Positions 24,901 through 33,054 of a stretch of DNA of 64,000 nt are shown here, piece after piece. The stretch is taken from the NCBI GenBank assembly GCA_015680905.1, contig CM027379.1:96399001-96463000 (forward strand), written 5' to 3'. This DNA is from Coptis chinensis (taxonomy: Eukaryota > Streptophyta > Magnoliopsida > Ranunculales > Ranunculaceae). The translations under genes and the position numbers were made by a program. Within the stretch, counting starts at the first letter, position 1. Each line of letters starts with the position of its first letter. The notes beneath the pieces were generated by a model, which was given only the letters and a program-made list of their open reading frames with translations, did not search any database and was not told the DNA's origin.

Positions 24901-26502
24901 TTGAGTAGAGCAGTCTCTCTAGTATCATTCAGAGCACTATTCTGCTTTCACTATTTTGCAGGAGCAGGAAGGGGGTCTTTTTTAGCTATACTCTTAAACA
25001 CTTAATGAGAAGTAGTTTATTTTGGTTTCCAATTAATGCCACACCCATACCATTGTCTCACATGGTTTGTAAATAAGAGTTGGGAAAGCACATAGGCTTC
25101 AATTGAAATGCAAAAAATTACTCAAAAGGGACTAGGTGGGTCTCCACGGCCACCCAATGGGTTCATGTGTGAGTGGTCCGTGATCCAAGAAAGTCTGGGG
25201 GACATCCAAGGTCCTGTCCTCTTACAATGCAACTATGACGAAACCATGTAACTACCGCTCATTACTATGACCTGAAGGTAACTTGAAAATCCAAAACTAG
25301 CATATGTATTGTCATATCCGGATGCTGACAGTGTGTCCCATTTTAATCCTAGAGACCTGAACTACTTTATGAGTTTAATATTTGTTGTTAATAATTTCAT
25401 ACAACATGACATGTGAGGATGAAACAATGCGAGTTCAAAGTTGTTGTTGTTATTAGAATGTAGACTTCCAAGTGGCAGTAGCATTTTTGTTTCTATGCAT
25501 GGAATGAACAAATAAAAGGACATACCAAAGAAAATATTTTGCAAAAAAAATACCATGTGATCAACAGAGTTGTAAATGTATATACGTACCAAGGATGGAG
25601 TGCATGCATTTGGGCATAATTATTTGGCAATCTAATAAACTACCACAAATGAGAATAACTTACATTCTATGGGCCAAAATGTAGATGCTACCACCAGAAC
25701 CTCCTCCGCCTTTAAGCCCGCCTTCGCCACCTTCCGCTAAAATACTCCCGCTAAGCTCAAGAAACCCTTTCACATCTATTCGTATAACTCCACCGCCACC
25801 ACCACCATAATCCTCCTCTTTGCTAGTCGTCCCACCTTTACTTCCAAAACTAAGCGGAGTTTCAAGCAAAGACCAAGAATAAGTATCACCACCCCACATA
25901 TCCTCTTGACTCTTACTAAAATCCACTAAACAACACGCCCCTCTCCCTCCATGCCCACCACCCGCACCATCAATCCCTTGCGGAGTGCCACTCGTCCGCG
26001 CCGGTGGTTTACCAGCTAAACCCGTAGTATTAACCAAAGTCCCCTCAACAAAACTAGCATTAAACGCATGCACCTCAATCGCCCCAGTCACAATCGAAGC
26101 ATTATAACCCAAACTAAAATTGGTAGTCATATTAATAATAACCGAACAACCGGGAACTAAACAAGTAATAGAAACATTAGGAAAGATAATTAAACTTCCT
26201 TTCCCTTCTATATAAACATCGTCGTAAAGTTCTAAATCATTACTAATTTGACATGAAGTGTTTAATGAACCATTTCCTTTTAAATCATCTTCACACGTAA
26301 CTGATGCTTTATGTGACGGTGGCGGTGGTGGTGGTGGTGGTGGATAATAATCTCCTCTAAACAATTCCAAATCTGATTCTTCATCATCATCGAGTATTGA
26401 GATATTATCATTTGAACCAAAAACAAAACTAATATCTATTATTATTATAATAATAATCAGTGAGAAAACGAGAAATTGAAACAGAAATGAAATCTTCGCC
26501 AT
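3763..26502 (-). CDS. large glycine-rich, signal-peptide, multi-pass membrane protein (22 exons, 1448 aa)
   Basis: The coding sequence was assembled by hand from 22 exons (given separately). Junction phases agree throughout and total 4347 nt. Residues 1-30 form a signal peptide. A run of prolines follows at about 54-62, then N-glycosylation-rich sequence and the motif GGGHGGRGACCL near residue 190. Glycine-rich GGGGGGR repeats recur around 300, 615 and 765. Residues 800-850 are Cys-rich (CPKGLYGIFCEECPPGTF), recalling GCC2/GCC3 ephrin-receptor-like modules. A strong membrane span lies at about 890-912, followed by a cytosolic WWEGSVYSIL/SWQQWRRRKK region and two or three further spans at about 1288-1380. 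The order matches the plant family of AT5G11700, AT5G47020 and AT4G32920, about 1420-1480 aa, of unknown molecular function. The gene is stretched to 22.7 kb by TE-filled introns. The frame is open throughout, so it is probably functional. Confidence 0.95.
4008..4096 (-). CDS. exon 21 of the glycine-rich membrane protein gene
   Basis: Encodes residues 1368-1397, beginning VVAFICGFIHYKTQSS. The hydrophobic start completes a membrane span begun at the end of exon 20. The donor is GTGAGT and the acceptor TTAACAG. Confidence 0.9.
5534..5776 (-). CDS. exon 20 of the glycine-rich membrane protein gene
   Basis: Encodes residues 1287-1367. It contains two hydrophobic segments (LVGLVISILLLGDFSLVLL and SLLDFFLVLFVLPLGIL) and the conserved GINALFSHGPRRSAGLARVY loop. 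It is the most strongly conserved C-terminal block of the family. The donor is GTAAGT. Confidence 0.95.
5932..6112 (-). CDS. exon 19 of the glycine-rich membrane protein gene
   Basis: Encodes residues 1226-1286, ending HNTKPVGHQ, a family signature just before the terminal membrane spans. The acceptor CTGCAG lies before TGTGCAC. The frame needs exon 18 to end at 6215 rather than at an earlier GTGAGA. Confidence 0.92.
6215..6504 (-). CDS. exon 18 of the glycine-rich membrane protein gene
   Basis: Encodes residues 1130-1226 with SVPPTIWYRLVAGLNANLRL and RVDLAWFQATACGYCQFGL, both diagnostic of the family. The donor is GGTATTG at 6214. A stronger-looking GTGAGA 23 nt earlier would bring an immediate stop in exon 19, so it was not used. 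Confidence 0.92.
6594..6782 (-). CDS. exon 17 of the glycine-rich membrane protein gene
   Basis: Encodes residues 1067-1129 with DLMLAYLDFFLGGDEKRSDL and FGGDGSYMAPF, a conserved cytosolic block. Canonical GT-AG borders in phase 0 on both sides. Confidence 0.95.
7446..7465. repeat. perfect 20-bp palindrome in intron 16
   Basis: ACTGGGTATTAATACCCAGT reads the same on both strands. It lies in an otherwise plain 1.17-kb intron (6783-7955). No larger inverted repeat surrounds it that I can see. Confidence 0.9.
7956..8190 (-). CDS. exon 16 of the glycine-rich membrane protein gene
   Basis: Encodes residues 988-1066 with AAYQWWEGSVYSILSILAY, SWQQWRRRKK and SEYDHACLRSCRSRALYEGL. This is the most recognisable block of the family, with a hydrophobic segment followed by a strongly basic stretch. 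Confidence 0.95.
8350..8477 (-). CDS. exon 15 of the glycine-rich membrane protein gene
   Basis: Encodes residues 946-988 (MGPNTFSEPWHLPHSPPEQI). The donor is GTATGT at 8349 and the split valine codon GT/A joins to exon 16. An alternative GTGTAT two bases earlier would shift the frame. Confidence 0.92.
8566..8837 (-). CDS. exon 14 of the glycine-rich membrane protein gene (first internal membrane span)
   Basis: Encodes residues 855-945. After the last cysteines comes a membrane span WLFGLLLLGLLILLALVLSV at about 891-910, then a charged tail (VARMKFVSSDELP). It separates the Gly-rich ectodomain from the cytosolic part. Confidence 0.95.
9090..9198 (-). CDS. exon 13 of the glycine-rich membrane protein gene
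   Basis: Encodes residues 819-855, ECPPGTFKNVSGS and LCRGCPPYELPHRAIY. This is the second half of the Cys-rich, ephrin-receptor-like segment. The acceptor is TACTGCAG. Confidence 0.93.
9307..9430. repeat. small imperfect foldback element in intron 12
   Basis: ACGTGTCCATGTCGGACTC near 9313 is imperfectly inverted as GTGTCGAATATGGACACACG near 9402. The arms are about 25 bp with a short centre, looking like an old MITE. I found no convincing target duplication. Confidence 0.4.
11651..11744 (-). CDS. exon 12 of the glycine-rich membrane protein gene
   Basis: Encodes residues 787-818 ending ACPKGLYGIFCE, the first half of the Cys-rich module. The donor is GTGAGT. Flanking introns are 2.45 kb and 1.9 kb, the latter holding a foldback element. 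Confidence 0.93.
12415..12500. repeat. compound microsatellite (CA, CAAA, AAAT, ATA units) in intron 11
   Basis: A CA run is followed by CAAA repeats, then AAAT and ATA-like units. It produces a spurious poly-hydrophobic reading frame on the minus strand. Confidence 0.85.
12558..13359. mobile_element. foldback (long-TIR, MITE-like) element in intron 11, about 0.8 kb
   Basis: The left arm starts TTAACCAAAAAG and includes ACTTTCAC, TTTTCAATTAGG, TTGATTCCTGTCAATTAA and GTGGCAATTTATTTT. The same blocks occur in the same order on the opposite strand inward from 13359. The arms are about 170-190 bp with moderate divergence, and no transposase lies between them. The long inverted arms suggest a Mutator-like or other foldback MITE; the superfamily is not settled. 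Confidence 0.7.
13658..13994 (-). CDS. exon 11 of the glycine-rich membrane protein gene
   Basis: Encodes residues 675-787, starting VMGSLEHSLASLSIYGSL and containing GGPGGGSGGT and an eight-glycine run before RIHFHWSSIP. The acceptor CGACAG joins in phase 1 to exon 10. Confidence 0.93.
14666..14875 (-). CDS. exon 10 of the glycine-rich membrane protein gene
   Basis: Encodes residues 605-675 with CTGGVGRGN, GIGGGGGHGGKGGDG and LPCELGSGSG, a Gly-rich repeat block with two conserved cysteines. Acceptor CATGCAG, donor GTAACA. Confidence 0.93.
15697..15895 (+). repeat. diverged direct repeat in intron 9
   Basis: A segment of about 50 bp at 15697-15745 (AAAGACAAATTTTCTAATCA...) recurs with several changes at 15850-15897 (AAAGACAGATGTTCTAATCA...). 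The origin is unknown. Confidence 0.5.
15977..16094 (-). CDS. exon 9 of the glycine-rich membrane protein gene
   Basis: Encodes residues 566-605 (ICRVEDVTVEGLIKGSVVHF and SSGTISATGLG). The pattern matches the beta-rich turns of the ectodomain. Acceptor ACCTAG, donor GTATGT. Confidence 0.92.
16170..16269 (-). CDS. exon 8 of the glycine-rich membrane protein gene
   Basis: Encodes residues 532-565 with three cysteines (LYCDNQDCPVELLHPPEDC). Canonical borders; the split Leu codon TT/G joins to exon 7. Confidence 0.92.
16363..16418 (-). CDS. exon 7 (56-nt mini-exon) of the glycine-rich membrane protein gene
   Basis: Encodes residues 514-532, VGPGSVLQGPLDNATADD. It is too short to stand alone but is supported by exact phase, a GTAAGA donor and family-like sequence. 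Confidence 0.9.
17608..17733 (-). CDS. exon 6 of the glycine-rich membrane protein gene
   Basis: Encodes residues 472-513 (ESSVIHSNANLGVHGQGLL and EAQRLILSLFYSIH). Donor GTAAGT, acceptor TTACAG. Confidence 0.92.
17828..17956 (-). CDS. exon 5 of the glycine-rich membrane protein gene
   Basis: Encodes residues 429-471 (VYGALRMSVKIFLMWNSKML and DTIVATSLLEASNLIVL). Its acceptor CTCAG belongs to the GC-AG intron. The donor GTATTC is weak but gives the correct frame. Confidence 0.92.
18003..18210 (+). mobile_element. possible LINE 3'-end fragment (plus strand) in intron 4
   Basis: TTAATTAATAAACTTTTTTC followed by an A-rich tail resembles the 3' ends of plant LINEs. No coding part remains. The call rests only on tail style. 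Confidence 0.3.
18375..18494 (-). CDS. exon 4 of the glycine-rich membrane protein gene, GC splice donor
   Basis: Encodes residues 389-428 (VQGQLSLLNGGVLVFGLAHY and FELMAEELLMSDSLIR). The exon ends ATCAGG followed by GCAAGT, so the downstream intron (17957-18374) is GC-AG. No GT nearby keeps the frame or the conserved residues. Confidence 0.9.
18748..19807 (-). mobile_element. 5'-truncated LINE in intron 3 with 12-bp target duplication
   Basis: The insertion (about 18760-19795) is bounded by identical 12-bp copies of ACACTTTAATAT at 18748-18759 and 19796-19807. In the minus sense it ends with an A-rich AAATAAATAAAT tail, as expected for target-primed reverse transcription. It carries the C-terminal part of a LINE polyprotein in three broken frames: 19797-19606 (GTGETISFWDGVWVG), 19584-19150 and 19131-18883. 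The middle part is zf-RVT-like, with CSLCKRVDESIDHLFVNCPL. It is inserted in the same orientation as the host gene and contains no intact reverse transcriptase. Confidence 0.88.
20179..20387 (-). CDS. exon 3 of the glycine-rich membrane protein gene
   Basis: Encodes residues 319-388 (RSYGCSENSGAAGTFYDTVP and LWTNIYVRNYAKASVPLLWS). Acceptor ATGCAG, donor GTCAGT. Both flanking introns contain LINE copies. Confidence 0.93.
20451..20910. repeat. 230-bp tandem duplication in intron 2
   Basis: Positions 20451-20680 and 20681-20910 are near-identical, with three mismatches by eye. Each unit holds about 75 bp of non-LINE sequence plus the 3' end of the neighbouring LINE (AATCAGTAAA..TCAGATTTCA), so the duplication happened after the LINE inserted. 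Confidence 0.95.
20761..22060 (-). mobile_element. degenerate LINE in intron 2
   Basis: In the minus sense the 3' tail is at about 20761. Further in, 21383-21141 encodes a zf-RVT-like block (MEREESVDHILPHVLSHRLF) and 22026-21844 encodes the upstream GAIFWRGIVSGWRDFDKGVA type segment typical of plant LINE polyproteins. Stops and frameshifts abound. The 5' boundary is uncertain and no target duplication was found. It is related to but older than the intron-3 copy. Confidence 0.7.
22280..22613. mobile_element. foldback MITE-like element in intron 2, about 334 bp
   Basis: The left arm begins GGTATACCATGGTTTATACC and includes ACAAGATGAG, TGTGGATATG and AATTCAGCTCATTTG. The right arm, read on the other strand inward from 22613, has TATACCATGGTTGATACC, ACAAGATGAAC, TGTGGATATG and TTTCAGCTCATTTG in the same order. 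The arms span nearly the whole element, about 150 bp each. A TA microsatellite abuts the right end, consistent with a TA-rich target. Confidence 0.8.
23290..23405 (-). CDS. exon 2 of the glycine-rich membrane protein gene
   Basis: Encodes residues 280-318 (NGNGNISASGGNGWGGGGGG and RVSIDIFSRHDDPEISVHG). Acceptor GGGCAG; it joins exon 1 in phase 2, restoring the Met of the AHRM junction. Confidence 0.93.
23406..25663. other. intron 1 (2.26 kb), no recognisable element
   Basis: I see only a T-run near 24859-24881 and unremarkable AT-rich sequence. Reading frames here are short and lack recognisable domains. Confidence 0.6.
25664..26502 (-). CDS. exon 1 of the glycine-rich membrane protein gene
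   Basis: Encodes residues 1-280. The ATG at 26502 starts MAKISFLFQFLVFSL and a hydrophobic signal peptide, followed by acidic sequence, nine prolines, conserved cysteines and several NxS/T sites. TSGTPQGIDGAGGGHGGRGA and DYGGGGGGVIRIDVKGFLEL identify the family. The start is chosen for the signal peptide and the AATGGCG context. Donor GTAAGT. Confidence 0.96.
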
Positions 26503-26607
26503 TCAACAAAAAAGTTTAATAAGCAGATACTCATTACTCTATACCGAATTGCATTTGTGTAAACCCTAACAAACCAAAACCCTATTCTTTGAATTTTGAG
26601 TATCACT

Positions 26608-26640
26608 CTCTTTTTTTTCTCTCTCTCTCTCTCTCTCTGT
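26608..26640. repeat. GA/CT microsatellite in the 5' leader
   Basis: In the gene's sense a run of GA repeats lies about 110-140 nt upstream of the ATG and downstream of the TATA box. GA/CT-rich leaders are common in plant genes and can bind BPC-type GAGA factors; that role is inference. Confidence 0.75.
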
Positions 26641-26689
26641 CTAAATGGGAAATGAAATTGAAAATGAGAGTTTGGAATTTTTTTTCTTT

Positions 26690-26697
26690 TATTTATA
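26690..26697 (-). promoter_or_regulatory. TATA box of the glycine-rich protein gene
   Basis: TATAAATA on the minus strand lies 188 bp upstream of the ATG. A start of transcription near 26660 would give a leader of about 160 nt that contains the GA repeat. The call is by motif and spacing only. Confidence 0.6.
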
Positions 26698-26699
26698 AA

Positions 26700-27396
26700 G
26701 TGAAAGAGAAGGAAGGAAAAGGAAAAAAAGGGACAGAAAGGATTTAAAAGAACTTTATTCGTGTAGTATAGGTTGCAGTTGTTGGAGTTTGTAACCGGGT
26801 TCGTTCACCGTTTAAAAGAATATGATGCTTATTTGGATGGACTATAAAGTGTTGTAGAGTTTTAGTTAGTGTGCATCTGGTTATACGGGAGAGGTGATTA
26901 AGTAATTAATTAGTTTTGTTTGTGGGGTTCTTTGTGGTGGGGATGACAGCTGGGTAAGTTGGTAAAGAATGTGCGGCAGTTTTTTTCACCTGTCGACTTA
27001 CATTTTTTTTTTTTTTTTTTTCCGTTAAACCCTGTCGACTTACATTAATTAAGATATGAAAATATCAGTAGTTTTGATATTTTGATATATTTTATTAATA
27101 AGTGTTATTTCAGAGTTAAATGATAAGGCATAAAAATAAAATTAATAAAAGAATGTGACCTGTTACGATAAATTTGGTTAGGGTAATTTTTGTTATGCTT
27201 TCTTAACCAATTCTGCTCCAAAACAATGCATGATTGATATCATTGGGGTAATCTAGCTAGTCGAGATCATTACAGTGGAAGCAATATTCAATATTTAGTA
27301 AATTTTATAGTAAATATAGTTTGGTAGAAAAAAGTATGATGGCAAAAAACCTAATTGTTAAACTTAGACCAACAAATATGAAATATACTAAGTTAA
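26700..27396. other. upstream intergenic DNA
   Basis: AT-rich sequence with a T-run near 27004-27021. No gene seen. The last 50 bp (27346-27396) recur within the downstream tandem array. Confidence 0.5.
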
Positions 27397-28787
27397 GAGC
27401 ATCTCTAGGTGGTGGTAGTATCACTTTTAAATTTGAAGGCGAAATTTAAATAAATTTGACGCAAATTTTGACCAACTCTAGGTGGTCTCAAATATCGATC
27501 GCAAATTTGATTATAGGATCTACCACACGCGTCATTACCATTGTCGCCCCAAGTTAAAAAAAAAATTAAAAAAACAAAAAAACACAACGCGACATTCCCA
27601 CTGTCGCGCAAAATTGAAAAGTAAAAAAAGATAACCCACACAACAAAAACCTAATTGTTAAACTTAGACCAACAAATATGAAATATACTAAGTTAAGAGC
27701 ATCTCTAGGTGGTGGTAGTATCACTTTTAAATTTGAAGGCGAAATTTAAATAAATTTGACGCAAATTTTGACCAACTCTAGGTGGTCTCAAATATCGATC
27801 GCAAATTTGATTATAGGATCTACCACACGCGTCATTACCATTGTAAAAAAAAAAAAAAAAAAATAAAATAAAAAAAAAAAAACAACGCGACATTCCCATC
27901 GTCGCCAAAAATTGAAAAGTAAAAAATATAACCCACACAACAAAACCTGTTAAAAGACCAACAAATATGAAATATACTAAGTTAAGAGCATCTCTAGGTG
28001 GTGGTAGTATCACTTTTTAAATTTGAAGGCGAAATTTAAATAAATTTGACGCAAATTTTGACCAACTCTAGGTGGTCTCAAATATCGATCGCAAATTTGA
28101 TTATAGGATCTACCACACGCGTCATTACCACTGTCGCCCCAAGTTAAAAAAAAATTAAAATTAAAAAAAAAAAAAAAAACACAACGCGACATTCCCACTG
28201 TCGCGCAAAATTGAAAAGTAAAAAAAGATAACCCACACAACAAAAACCTAATTGTTAAACTTAAAATATGAAATATAAAGTTAAGAGCATCTCTAGGTGG
28301 TGGTAGTTTTTTAAATTTGAAGGCGAAATTTAAATAAATTTGACATTTTTTGACCAACTCTAGGTGGTCTCAAATATCGATCGCAAATTTGATTATAGGA
28401 TCCCAAATTACCACTTTATCGCCCAAAAAAAAAAAAAAAATTAAAATAAAAAAAAAAAAAAAACAACGCGACATTCCCACTGTCGCGCAAAATTGAAAAG
28501 TAAAAAAAGATAACCCACACAACATTGACAATGGTGCGTGACAATACCACTGGCGCAGTGTGTTGGTCAAAGTAAAAAAAAAAATTGAGCGACATTTGTA
28601 ATGGCACGCGATATTACCACTATCACTCTACATTCGTATCCCAAATCTCAAATTTGCTAACAAGTATGCGGCTAGACAGGTGGTGCGACCGAATTTGCTT
28701 CCACTTAGAGTTGGATTTCCGCAAAATTTCAAATTTTAAAAGTAAATTTGAATAATTTGGGAGGTGATACTACCACCTAGAGATGCT
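27346..28787. mobile_element. MITE-like element with internally amplified left part (about 300-bp tandem units)
   Basis: GAGCATCTCTAGGTGGTGG occurs at 27397, 27697, 27986 and 28285, with spacings of 300, 289 and 299. Its inverted complement, ending AGAGATGCT, occurs once at the right end (28780-28787). This is a TIR element whose left terminus has been tandemly multiplied. Each unit also carries the adjoining flank (AACTTAGACCAACAAATATG). The units share a CG-rich core around GCGACATTCCCACTGTCGCG followed by A-runs of variable length. The fourth unit is shortened. Minus-strand reading frames across the array are poly-Phe artefacts of the A-runs. Confidence 0.8.
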
Positions 28788-29073
28788 ATAATATTCTTTT
28801 CCATTCCATCATAAATAAAATACAAGAAAATTAACAACAACTTTAAAAAAAAAAGTGAAAAAAGAAAATCAAACAGACAAGGCTCCAAAGTAGGACACTC
28901 CAAAGATTTTTGTAAGCCTCCAGTATTTCCTCACCTCTCTCAATTAAATCCTTGTGAACCTCTATGCCTTTGTTCAGTTTGATGTTTGACATTGTCATAT
29001 GTGATTTGCATAGAGGGGTGTTGAAGTTTTAAAAGGTTACAAAAAATATGAATACTATTTCCTTTAATTTCAA

Positions 29074-29112
29074 CTAGTTTTTGAACCCGTCCTATAAACG
29101 GGTGCATTTATA
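29074..29112 (-). other. Helitron 3' terminal hairpin and CTAG
   Basis: The minus strand gives stem ACCCGT / ACGGGT with a 7-nt loop, a short spacer, and CTAG followed by T. Stem, spacing and end all fit Helitron 3' ends. Confidence 0.6.
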
Positions 29113-31649
29113 TAAATTATTCTGAAAAATATTTGCTACTATGCAGACTATGAGATATGAATATTATATTGACTGCTCATTTAAATTTCTTGTAACATGA
29201 AAACTCCGCTCTCCATCAAAAGAAAAAACTCATTAATGAAAAAACTGTAACGCCCGTATTTAAAATATGTATTTTTATATTTATTAATTAATTAAATTAT
29301 TTATTTAAAAATCGGCTGGATTGGATTTGGGATATGTGGGTGGTTTATGGTCCCGAGTCTGTGTTGGGCTTGGGTTTCAAACCCAAATATATAATCACAT
29401 TGTTCTAGAGAATAGGGTTTTTGGGAGAATAAAATATAATAAAAATGGAGGCAGAGCTAGAAACTCATTTGCTGGAAGGTGGAGCGCGACGATTCGGACT
29501 AAGAGGATTCGTGGAGTTGTTAAGCTAGGTGAGTAGAGTTTATTTCACACCACTACTAAAACTATGATTTTAAATGCATTTTAGTATTCTGAATTCTTGT
29601 CGAAAGTGTTTCCGACGAGTTTTTATAATTTTAGTTCTGTCGATATGTTTTAGATTTTAGTTGAACTGCTGAAGCTCGAAAGAGCGTTAATGGCGGTGAG
29701 CCAAAACAAGCAGTTGTTCGGTATACGGGTTGGAACTGTTTGTAGTTTATTGAACACTGTTTATATATTAAATCTTGTTTGGGGTCATTGGTTGATGTCG
29801 GGCTGTCGAAGCTCTGTCGGACGTCAATGGCGGCGCAAGACAGAGAGATTGTCTCTGTATACGGTTTAAACTTTTATTGTGTTTAATATGTGGTGTGTTT
29901 GTTGGATATGTTATTGATTGTTATTGGTAGATGATGGGTGAGGTCGAGTTTGAATTTTGTGGAGGCTGTCGAAGGTAAGAAATAGTTTTTATGGCGTCGT
30001 CTGCCTTAATTGATGTGGGTTGAACTCCTATTGTCGTGGTTAAGTTTGATTTAAGCGTAGTTGTTATTGGGAAGTGTGGGGTATGGGTTTTGACGATGGA
30101 ATGAGGGTTGTTAAAGCTTTGAACAGCGGCAATGGCGGTCGGGGGTCAAGTTTTGGAGGTGAGGGGAATCGTGATTTGTTGGTATGGGAAGATTGGGTTT
30201 TTCTATATGAGTCAAACCGTTGGGATGAGGGGGCGATACATGTGAGGAGTGGTGGCCGACGCGAGCTGGAAGTGGTGGAGGAGAGAGCTGCTGTGAGGAA
30301 GAAGGAAGAGGATGACCTGTTCCTCTTAGTTGGGCTTGGGCCTGAATCTATTTGGTTTGGGCCGGTTTCAGTTTTTGAGTTTTGGTTTATTGGTTGGGCC
30401 GGACCACATTAGTTAGTTTGGGCGTTCTATTTTAGTATCTTTGGGCCGAACCAAGTTAAGTTTTGGGCAATTCTTTTTGTTTTGTTTTAGGCCGAAATCT
30501 AGTAATGTGTTGGGCCAGTTCTAGATTAAGTTGTGGACCAATTTTGGTTTAGTTTGGACCCAGTTTAGGTTAAGTTGTTTGGGCTAAAACTAATCGCTTT
30601 TATTTGGACCAGTTTCAAGTTTGTTCTGGGGCCAGTCCATATAACTTAAAATAGATCTAATTGGGTCTTTACATATTTAGACTTTCGGTTCTAAGGTTTG
30701 GGCTTGGCTAGTTGGGTTCGAACCATTCCTTTGGTCATGAGCCCATGAGTCATGCACATTGCCCTTAGCCATGAACCATGACTATGACCCTGAACCTGTT
30801 GAACATAGAAACGACAGTTTGACTTTGACAATGACAGTTTGACTTCTACCATGATGTGTTGACTTTGACCGTCAACCATTTACTTTGACCGTCGACCGTT
30901 GACTTTGACCGTTGACTGTGGAATGTTGACTTTTTTTAGTTTTTTTCACATGTTTAAGAATATTGACAAATGTAGTAATAAAATATTATCGAAATTGTAT
31001 AACCTTGTTTGTCATTATCTAATTAAGTTTTGACGTGAGTAGTGCAATATAATATTGGCACGTAACCAGAGGGGAATTTTGATAACAAGACTTAGATATA
31101 TATGTTTTTATGAGTATTCAATTGTATACGAACTTAGATTCATAGACTTTAGATTTTTGGGATTTGATTGTGAACTATGGACTGTTTAATTGTGTTACGT
31201 TTTAGGTTGTAAATTGTATGGACAAATCAAATGTTAAAATGCTGTGGAAGCTTGTATAAATTTGGTTGTCATTATCTAATTAAGATTTGACGTTGATATT
31301 GTGACATTATATAATATGTTAAGTTGGGATATATATTTTAAATGCAATAGTTTTGGAGAAATAAATGTATAAACGCTCCATTATTTTATCTGTGAGATGC
31401 TAGTAGAGTATTTGTAGATATTTCCCACGGGAGTGTGGCGTAGTACAATAATATATTGGCACGTGAAATAATGAAATTGGTTATGAGATATAATTGAGAT
31501 ATTTCTAAATATTGTGGCTTAGTGCAATAAGGTATTTGACCTGCACGTGATATAGTGGAATTATTCTGAGATATATATGTATGACACTTGAATAAATTAC
31601 GTAACGAAAATCCTAGAACCTAGCTACCACAACTCATGTGATTTGCCCT

Positions 31650-31780
31650 GTGTGGCGTGTGCAATTTGATTGGCCCTTATGGCGTTTCAGTGAATCTGAA
31701 TGGCCTTCGGGCGTAAGTAATGTGATTGGCCCTTCTGGCGTTTCAGTGAATCTGAATGGCCCTTATGGCGTAGCCGAATA
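31650..31780 (+). repeat. tandem GATTGGCCCTTATGGCG-type repeat within the solo LTR
   Basis: Alternating units of GATTGGCCCTT(A/C)TGGCGTTTCAG and TGAATCTGAATGGCC recur across about 130 bp. They lie in the 3' half of the LTR. Confidence 0.75.
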
Positions 31781-32228
31781 GTGGCTTGATTATTCCGTTC
31801 GCAAAATAGAACGAGGCCTTGCCGATATTTTATGCCGAATAGTGGCAGTACTTACATAATGGCTTTCGTGTGAGGGTTACCTGGTGTACGACATCCCTCT
31901 CAGGGTAGTTACGCACAGAGTGGTTCATTATATAAGGGGAGGCATGTGGATGTACATGTTCGGCGTTGGGAAGCAATTGTGGTAGCCAGAGAAACTATGT
32001 AAGACATAGATACGACGTGATTTTAGGGACACACAAAGAAATACTTAATTAATATAATTATTGTAATATGTTGGTTAATGATATATCTTTAGACAGATGA
32101 TTGTATATGGTTTGGCATAAAGGTGGGTCAAACTAATTATTTGGGCAGAGACGACCCACTCTGTTATTGAGCATGAAATGCGGTACGGATATAATATGTT
32201 TGGTTGGTTATTTGTTTAGTTAGAACCT

Positions 32229-32405
32229 AAGGCGCCTCGATGGAGGAACTACATGCCTTATTTATGATGTGTATAATTTGTTGTGTGGTTAGTGGGAAGT
32301 TAAGGCGCCTCAGTGGAGGAACTACTTGCCTTAATTATTATACTTAAGGATGTTGTATTAGTTGTTAGAAGTTAAGGCGCCTCGGTGGAGGAACTAACTG
32401 CCTTA
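32229..32405 (+). repeat. 73-bp tandem repeat, three copies, within the solo LTR
   Basis: AAGGCGCCTC followed by GGAGGAACTA and GCCTTA occurs at 32229, 32302 and 32374. The units have diverged in their AT-rich spacers. Confidence 0.85.
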
Positions 32406-33054
32406 TGGATTGTGTAGGTATATGTATAAGTATATGTTGTATTTTAGAGTTACTCACACCAGCATTTTTATAATGCTTACCCGATTTGCATGTTTGCTTA
32501 TCGGGTGTGTTCATTAAATGAACATAGTTGATAAGTCTTGACAGGTTTAGTGTTGAAGAAGATGGGTTGATGCTTGTGGTTTGCGTTAGCGTCGCATTTC
32601 AAGATAGACTTTGTTTTCCTTTGAGGTGATATAGATTTTCAGTTGAGATAAGGTTATTTGCATTTTCATTTGTAAATTTTTGTAATGAATAGGACTTTTG
32701 TTTAAGTTAAAAATTTTATTGGTTTTTAATTATCCGCATATTTAAACTGTTTATGGGTTTTTGGAAGGGGAGAGTGCGTCACACCTCGGAGATCGAATAG
32801 TCGGGAACAAATAATGTTTTTCCAAATTCTGTCGAAATTCGGGGTATGACAAAAACCATTTGACTTATTTTTGTTGTTGGAAAATAGAGATTTTATTGAA
32901 GTCCTGTGTGAATGCCCAATAAGGCAATGATCATATTGAAGCTACTTGAATAAAAAACATTCCCAATTATATCAAAATAGATATGATAAACACTATTTTC
33001 AATGTAAAACTATATTTGTCGAGACATTATGACTACATATAATATAATTATGCT

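Larger units (their letters stand above)
29246..32851 (+). mobile_element. 3.6-kb solo LTR (gypsy-type) with 5-bp target duplication
   Basis: The block starts TGTAACGCCCG and ends CGGGGTATGACA. It is flanked by AAAAC on both sides (29241-29245 and 32852-32856), and the sequence on the two sides rejoins into one segment that has an uninterrupted relative at about 33290-33660. I find no primer-binding site, polypurine tract or pol frame inside, so it is best read as one very long LTR left by LTR-LTR recombination. A TATA-like AAATATATAATC lies near 29385. Internal repeats include three AAGGCGCCTC units at 32229-32405. Reading frames at 29321 and 30074 have no recognisable domains. Confidence 0.75.

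Noticed and set aside
27405..28607. Five minus-strand reading frames with repeated FYFSILRDSGN and poly-Phe sequence
   Set aside because: They are translations of the about 300-bp tandem units and their A-runs, and each breaks wherever the A-run length changes. No domain.
30074..30412. 112-codon plus-strand frame in the solo LTR
   Set aside because: No recognisable domain, inside an LTR, GGC-rich composition. Probably chance.
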